64,000 bases of DNA from Propionibacteriaceae bacterium AM104-82 (GTDB lineage: Bacteria; Actinomycetota; Actinomycetes; Propionibacteriales; Propionibacteriaceae). The stretch is taken from NCBI GenBank assembly GCA_027658995.1, contig JAQDQK010000001.1, positions 124,001 through 188,000 of the forward strand. Reading direction: 5' to 3'. How positions within the stretch are numbered: position 1 is the stretch's first letter; the number at the start of each line of letters is the position of its first letter. Below, one piece after another: positions 59,232-64,000 of the stretch. The translations under genes and the position numbers were made by a program. Below the pieces are notes generated by a model. The model worked only from the letters and a program-made list of their open reading frames with translations, did not search any database and was not told the DNA's origin.

Positions 59232-62200
59232 ATGTACCTGAAGAAGCTCACCCTCCGTGGGTTCAAATCCTTCGCGTCAGCGACGACGCTGCTGTTTGAA
59301 CCGGGCATCACCTGCGTCGTTGGGCCCAACGGATCCGGAAAGTCGAACGTCGTCGACGCCCTCAGCTGGGTGATGGGCGAGCAGGGCGCCAAGACGCTGC
59401 GCGGCGGCAAGATGGAAGACGTCATCTTCGCGGGCACCACCAAGCGCGCCCCGCTCGGCAGGGCAGAGGTCGAGCTGACCATCGACAACTCCGACGGTGC
59501 GCTGCCGATCGAGTACACCGAGGTGACCATCACCCGGACGATGTTTCGCAGCGGCGGCTCCGAGTACGCCATCAACGGCGCCTCCGCCCGGCTGCTCGAC
59601 GTGCAGGAACTGCTCAGCGACTCGGGCATCGGCCGCGAGATGCACGTCATCGTCGGGCAGGGCCAACTCGACGCGATCCTGCAGGCCACCCCCGAGTCGC
59701 GCCGCGGCTTCATCGAGGAGGCGGCGGGCGTCCTGAAGCACCGCAAACGCAAGGAGAAGGCGCTGCGGAAGCTCGACGCGACGAAGGCCAACCTGGAACG
59801 CCTCCAGGACCTGGTCGCCGAACTGCAGCGCCAACTCAAGCCGCTCGGGCGCCAGGCCCAGGCCGCCAGGAAGGCGGCGGTGATCCAGGCGGAGCTCCGC
59901 GACGCCAAGGCGCGACTGCTCGCCGACGATCTGGCCACCGAACAGGCCAAGCTCGACGCGGAACTGGCCGACGAGGCCGCCGCGGCCGAGGCGAAGGCGC
60001 GCGCCGAACGCGCCGTCGCCGACGCGCAGGCCGCCGAGGAGGCCGCCGAGCGCCGCCTCAAGGCCGCCGCGGCCGACTACGACAGGGCCCAGGAGCAGTG
60101 GTACGCGCTTGCCGGGCTGCGCGAACGCGTCACCACCACCATCTCCATCTCCGCCGAGCGGATGCGGGCGGGGGAGAACCAGCCGACGCTCGACGTCGGG
60201 GGCCGCGACCCGGAGGCGCTCGAGGCGGAGGCCGCAGAGGTCAGGGCACGGGAACAGGCGCTGCGCCAGGCGGCCGATGAGGCCAACGGGGCGCTCACCG
60301 ACGCCACACTCAGGCGCAACGGAGCCGAGCAGCAGCACGGGGCCGCCGAACAGGCCTACGCCGCCGCGCTGCGCGCCATCGCCGACCGCCGCGAGGGCCT
60401 CGCCAAGCTGACGGGGCGCGTCAACTCCATCACCTCACGCCTGGAGGCCTCCGACGAGGAGGTCGCCCGGCTCGGCGCCCGCCGGGACGAGGCGCTCGCC
60501 CGCGCGGAAGAGGCGGCCCGGCAGTTCCACGGCACCGAATCCTCGCTCGCGGGGCTCGGCGCCTCCGAGTCCGACCTCGACCGGCTCTTCGAGGAGGCCT
60601 CCGACGCGGTCGCCGAGGCCGAGCGGCAGGCGGCCGACCTGAAGGCACGCGAGACGGAGACCGGAAGGCAGCGCGCCGCGCTCGAGGCGAGGATCGAGGC
60701 GCTGCGCCTGCTCAGCGAGGTCAAGGACGGCACCGCCGACCTGCTCGGCGCGGGCCGCGACGACGTCGTCGGACGCCTGGGCGACCTGATCGCCGTCCAG
60801 CCTGGCCACGAGCGGGTCGTGGCGGCCGCGCTGCGCGGGATGGCCGAGGCGGTCGTCGTCGACGGCCTCGACGGGGCGCTCTCCGCCGCGGGCTTCCTCG
60901 CCGACTCCGACCTGGGCCGCGCGCCGCTCGTCGTGGCCGGGGCACCGACCGCGTCGCACTCGCGCCCGGCAGGGGTGCCGGTGCGTGACCTCGTCACTGC
61001 CCCAGACCGGCTGGCGGGCGCGCTCGACCGGCTGCTGGCCGGCGTCGTCGCCGTTGACGGTCCCACCGAGGCGGCCGCGGTCGTCGCCGAGCATCCCGAC
61101 GTGGTCGCCGTCACGCCCGATGGTGACCTGTACTCGTCGTGGCTGGTGGAGTCCGGGTCCGCCGCGGCGCCGTCGCTGCTTGAGGTGCAGGCCCAACTCG
61201 CCGAGGCGCAGGAGGCGCTGGAGGCCGCCGTGCGCACGGCGGAGGGGCTGCGGTTCGAGTCCGGCGCCGTCGCCGCCCGACTGGACGACGCCCGCGCCGC
61301 AGAGCAGGACGCGCTCGGCCAGTTGCATGCCTCCGACGCCCAACTCGCGGCCGTCGCCGACCAACTCAACTCCTACCGGCAGGGCCAGGCGACCGCCACC
61401 CGGGAGGCGGAGAGGCTCGCCGAGGCCATCGAGGCGGCACGGGCCTCGCGGGTCAGCGACGAGGCGTCCCTCGCGGAACTCACCGCCCGCCTGGAGGCCG
61501 CCTCCGCCGAGGACGACCTCGCCGAACCCGACCCAACCGAGCGCGACACCCTGGCTGCTGAGGCCCGCCGCGCCAGGCAGGCCGAGATGGACGCCCGGCT
61601 GGCGCTGCGCAGCGTCGAGGAGCAGGCGAAGGCCATCGCGGGTCGGGCCGACTCGCTGCAACGCGCCGCCCAACACGAACGGCAGTCCCGCGCGAAGGCG
61701 CAGCAGCGCGCCGAGCAGTTGCGCAGGGAGGCGCAGGTCGCCCGGGTCGTGCACGAGGCCGCGCTGGTCCTCGCCGACCGCGTCGAGGGCACCAGGCAGC
61801 GCGCCGCCGCGCAGCGCGACGCCGCCGAGCAGGCCCGCCGCGAGGCCGAGTCCGGCACCACGCAGGCTAGGCACGCGTCAAAGGCGGCGGCGACCCGGCT
61901 CGACGAGATCGTCCGCGGCGCCCACAAGGACGAGATGGTGCGCATCGAGCACCGGATGCGGATCGAACAACTCGTCGACCGCTCGCTCAGCGAACTTGGC
62001 CTCGACCCGGAGCAACTCGTCGCCGAGTACGGGCCCGAGCAACCCGTCCCCGTGCTGACCCGCCCCGACGGCACCGCGCTCACCGACGAGGACGAACAGC
62101 CAGAGCCCGTCGCCTACGACCGCGACAAGCAGACCTCCCGGCTCCGCGCCGCCGAACGCAACCTCGCCGTCCTCGGACGGGTCAACCCGCTCGCCCTGGA

Positions 62201-62771
62201 GGAGTTCGACGCCATGACGGCGCGACACCAGTTCCTCGCCGAGCAGTTGGAGGACCTGCGCCAGACCCGCGCCGATCTCATCGACATCGTCGCCGAGGTC
62301 GACAAGCGCGTCCAGGAGGTCTTCGAGGCCGCCTACCTCGACGTCGAGAAGAGCTTCCGCTCCGTCTTCTCCCGCCTGTTCCCCGGCGGCGAGGGCAAGC
62401 TGATCCTGACCGAACCGGGCGACTGGCTCACCACCGGCGTCGACGTCGAGGCGCGCCCCGCAGGCAAACAGGTCAAGCGCCTCTCGCTGCTCTCCGGCGG
62501 CGAACGGTCGCTGGTGGCCGTCGCGTTCCTGGTGTCGCTGTTCATCGCCCGGCCCAGCCCCTTCTACATCCTCGACGAGGTGGAGGCGGCCCTCGACGAC
62601 GCGAACCTCGGCCGACTGCTCGGCATCTACGAGGAACTGCGCGCCAACTCCCAGTTGCTCATCATCACGCACCAGAAGCGGACCATGGAGATCGCCGACT
62701 CGCTCTACGGAGTCACGATGCGCGGCGACGGCATCTCGACGGTCGTGTCGCAGCGTCTCGCCGAAGGGTGA
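59232..62771 (+). CDS. smc: Chromosome segregation protein SMC
   Basis: ATPase of the condensin complex that organises and segregates the chromosome with ScpA and ScpB. It is 1179 residues. Walker A GPNGSGKS is at 31-38. Long coiled coils rich in Ala, Glu and Arg flank a hinge at about 505-645. The C-terminal head has the signature LSGGERSLVAVAFL and Walker B ILDEVEAALDD. ATG 59232 is three bases after the gtrA stop. ftsY lies downstream, a common neighbour. Confidence 0.97.
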   Translation: MYLKKLTLRGFKSFASATTLLFEPGITCVVGPNGSGKSNVVDALSWVMGEQGAKTLRGGKMEDVIFAGTTKRAPLGRAEVELTIDNSDGALPIEYTEVTITRTMFRSGGSEYAINGASARLLDVQELLSDSGIGREMHVIVGQGQLDAILQATPESRRGFIEEAAGVLKHRKRKEKALRKLDATKANLERLQDLVAELQRQLKPLGRQAQAARKAAVIQAELRDAKARLLADDLATEQAKLDAELADEAAAAEAKARAERAVADAQAAEEAAERRLKAAAADYDRAQEQWYALAGLRERVTTTISISAERMRAGENQPTLDVGGRDPEALEAEAAEVRAREQALRQAADEANGALTDATLRRNGAEQQHGAAEQAYAAALRAIADRREGLAKLTGRVNSITSRLEASDEEVARLGARRDEALARAEEAARQFHGTESSLAGLGASESDLDRLFEEASDAVAEAERQAADLKARETETGRQRAALEARIEALRLLSEVKDGTADLLGAGRDDVVGRLGDLIAVQPGHERVVAAALRGMAEAVVVDGLDGALSAAGFLADSDLGRAPLVVAGAPTASHSRPAGVPVRDLVTAPDRLAGALDRLLAGVVAVDGPTEAAAVVAEHPDVVAVTPDGDLYSSWLVESGSAAAPSLLEVQAQLAEAQEALEAAVRTAEGLRFESGAVAARLDDARAAEQDALGQLHASDAQLAAVADQLNSYRQGQATATREAERLAEAIEAARASRVSDEASLAELTARLEAASAEDDLAEPDPTERDTLAAEARRARQAEMDARLALRSVEEQAKAIAGRADSLQRAAQHERQSRAKAQQRAEQLRREAQVARVVHEAALVLADRVEGTRQRAAAQRDAAEQARREAESGTTQARHASKAAATRLDEIVRGAHKDEMVRIEHRMRIEQLVDRSLSELGLDPEQLVAEYGPEQPVPVLTRPDGTALTDEDEQPEPVAYDRDKQTSRLRAAERNLAVLGRVNPLALEEFDAMTARHQFLAEQLEDLRQTRADLIDIVAEVDKRVQEVFEAAYLDVEKSFRSVFSRLFPGGEGKLILTEPGDWLTTGVDVEARPAGKQVKRLSLLSGGERSLVAVAFLVSLFIARPSPFYILDEVEAALDDANLGRLLGIYEELRANSQLLIITHQKRTMEIADSLYGVTMRGDGISTVVSQRLAEG

Positions 62772-62851
62772 CGCGCCGCGCCGGATAGTGGAGATACCGA
62801 GGATCGCTGGCACAATGGGTGACGCTTCCCCAGCGTCTGTGAGGTTCTCCC

Positions 62852-63049
62852 ATGATGTTCGCCGCGTCCATCACGCTCCTGCTCATCCTCGTTGCCGCCG
62901 CCGCGGTCTTCCTCGTTGTCGGCGTCGCGTCCGGCAACGTCCGGGTCAAGCACCAGCGCGTCGAGCAGATCGCGCTCGAGGCGAACCAGCGCCTCAACGG
63001 CAGGGGAGAGGTTCCCCAGTTCCTGCAGCGCCTCGACAACCGGCGCTGA
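62852..63049 (+). CDS. Small membrane protein of unknown function
   Basis: 65 residues: one transmembrane helix at about 4-28 (AASITLLLILVAAAAVFLVVG) and a short charged cytoplasmic tail. It lies between smc and ftsY on the same strand. GTGAGG provides a modest ribosome-binding site; ATG 62855 is equally possible. No family recognised. Confidence 0.55.
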   Translation: MMFAASITLLLILVAAAAVFLVVGVASGNVRVKHQRVEQIALEANQRLNGRGEVPQFLQRLDNRR

Positions 63050-63210
63050 GCACCCGGGCCTCCGATGCCCGCCGCTGACGGCGGCCCCGACAACGGTGGG
63101 CGCCGTCGACGCGACCCGTCGGCCGCCCTCTGAACACCTGCCCTGTGGCCGGCCCCGTAGCGCCCGGGTCGCTGCGCTGCGTCGATGCAGGCCCCTCGGC
63201 CTCGCCTCGG

Positions 63211-63216
63211 TAGGAT
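63211..63216 (+). promoter_or_regulatory. -10 element of ftsY
   Basis: TAGGAT ends seven bases before GTG 63224, predicting a leaderless ftsY message. No convincing -35 is seen. The rest of 63050-63210 holds nothing I can name. Confidence 0.45.
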
Positions 63217-63223
63217 GAACGGC

Positions 63224-64000
63224 GTGTGGATTTTCTGGACAGTAATCGCGATCGTCGGCCTTGCCATCCTGATTGGCGGCGTCGTCGTCTACCTCGACGG
63301 ACGCAAGCAGCGTGAGCTCGAACAGGCCGAGAAGGGCGAACTGGAGGCGGCCACGGGCGACGAGGACGTCGTCGTCGCGCCGCCGCTGTCCGAGTTCGAC
63401 GACCCGGAGCCTGCAGGCGTCGGCGTCGACACCCTCGAGCGGCCCGCCGAGCCAGAGGTCGAGGTCGAGACGGTCACCGTCGAGGAGCCCGTCGCCCCCG
63501 AACTCGACCGCCCCGAGGCGCCGCTCAGCCGCTGGGCGCGGCTGCGTCGCCGGCTGTCCTCCAGCAACAACGCGCTGGCCCGGGCGCTGGCCGACCTGCT
63601 CTCGGTCGACAAGATCGACGCCGACGTCTGGGACGACTTCGAGACAACGCTGATCACCTCCGACCTCGGCGTCGGCCCCGCCACCGAGTTGACCGACGCG
63701 CTGCGCAAGCGGCTCGCCGTCGACGGGGTCGCCGACCCCGCAAAGGCGAAGGAGGTCCTCACCGAGGAACTGCTGAAGCTGGTCGACCCGACCCTCGACC
63801 GCTCGCTGAACCTCACCCCCGCCAACGAGGGCGACCCCGCCGTCGTGCTCGTCGTCGGCGTCAACGGCACGGGCAAGACCACCACGGTCGGCAAGCTGGC
63901 ACGCGTGCTGGTCGCCGACGACAAGTCGGTCGTGCTTGGCGCAGCAGACACCTTCCGCGCCGCCGCGGCCGAGCAGTTGGCCACCTGGGGTGAGCGGGTC
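63224..64000 (+). CDS. ftsY: Signal recognition particle receptor FtsY (3' end outside window)
   Basis: SRP-receptor GTPase that delivers ribosome-nascent chain complexes to the Sec translocon. 259 codons are present and open at the window end; about 100-130 more are expected. An N-terminal membrane helix ([23 protein letters not shown]) is followed by an acidic linker (about 27-100). The N domain of the NG module comes next, and the G1 loop GVNGTGKT is at 212-219. The later [11 protein letters not shown] is an SRP-GTPase hallmark. GTG 63224 agrees with the -10 at 63211. Confidence 0.95.
   Translation, partial: MWIFWTVIAIVGLAILIGGVVVYLDGRKQRELEQAEKGELEAATGDEDVVVAPPLSEFDDPEPAGVGVDTLERPAEPEVEVETVTVEEPVAPELDRPEAPLSRWARLRRRLSSSNNALARALADLLSVDKIDADVWDDFETTLITSDLGVGPATELTDALRKRLAVDGVADPAKAKEVLTEELLKLVDPTLDRSLNLTPANEGDPAVVLVVGVNGTGKTTTVGKLARVLVADDKSVVLGAADTFRAAAAEQLATWGERV

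Overview
The window is high-GC, gene-dense DNA with many GTG starts, 4-base ATGA/GTGA overlaps and leaderless promoters. This points to an actinomycete (Actinomycetota). The gene content and order (ClpP1P2-ClpX, folC-DUF4233-ndk, TIGR03960/TIGR03936-rne, coaD-DUF177-rpmF-rnc-mutM-smc-ftsY) would suit Propionibacteriales such as a Tessaracoccus-like organism, but the genus is an inference. No phage, plasmid or CRISPR structure is present.

Layout. 1-2.9 kb: the end of a sugar ABC importer (two permeases, the first cut by the window edge) coupled to a GH3 NagZ-type glycosidase. 2.9-4.5 kb: a small accessory patch with a Doc-type toxin-antitoxin pair, a short cysteine-containing ORF, and tRNA-Pro(UGG) and tRNA-Gly(UCC). 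4.5-14.4 kb: a patatin-like hydrolase, then a protein folding and degradation block (tig, AI-2E-type permease, clpP1, clpP2, clpX, tricorn-like protease). 14.5-19.8 kb, minus strand: an archaeal-type valyl-tRNA synthetase behind three paralogous membrane-anchored DsbA-like proteins. 19.9-26.2 kb: folC, DUF4233, ndk, a CPBP protease and an FGE-fold protein in one overlapping operon, then the TIGR03960 radical SAM protein.

26.2-42.3 kb is an accessory block. It separates TIGR03960 from its usual partner TIGR03936. It holds an orphan lipoprotein bracketed by two related 80-bp palindromic elements, a BCCT transporter, an alpha/beta hydrolase, a DUF1846 protein and a probable beta-mannoside utilisation operon. 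That operon encodes a solute-binding protein, two permeases, a GH2 beta-mannosidase, an AGE-family sugar isomerase and an MFS exporter. It sits beside a LacI-like sugar-sensor protein that has no DNA-binding domain and a divergent ROK regulator.

42.3-64 kb: TIGR03936, a very large RNase E/G with a structured leader, rpmB, recG and rsmD. A two-component system with an ABC exporter follows on the minus strand. coaD is then flanked by two paralogous membrane-anchored proteins, and the block DUF177-rpmF-rnc-mutM-gtrA-smc-ftsY follows, with ftsY cut by the window end.

The strongest candidates for something undescribed are the paired 80-bp elements around the lipoprotein gene and the HTH-less LacI/ROK pair controlling a mannoside operon. 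The twin paralogues around coaD come next.
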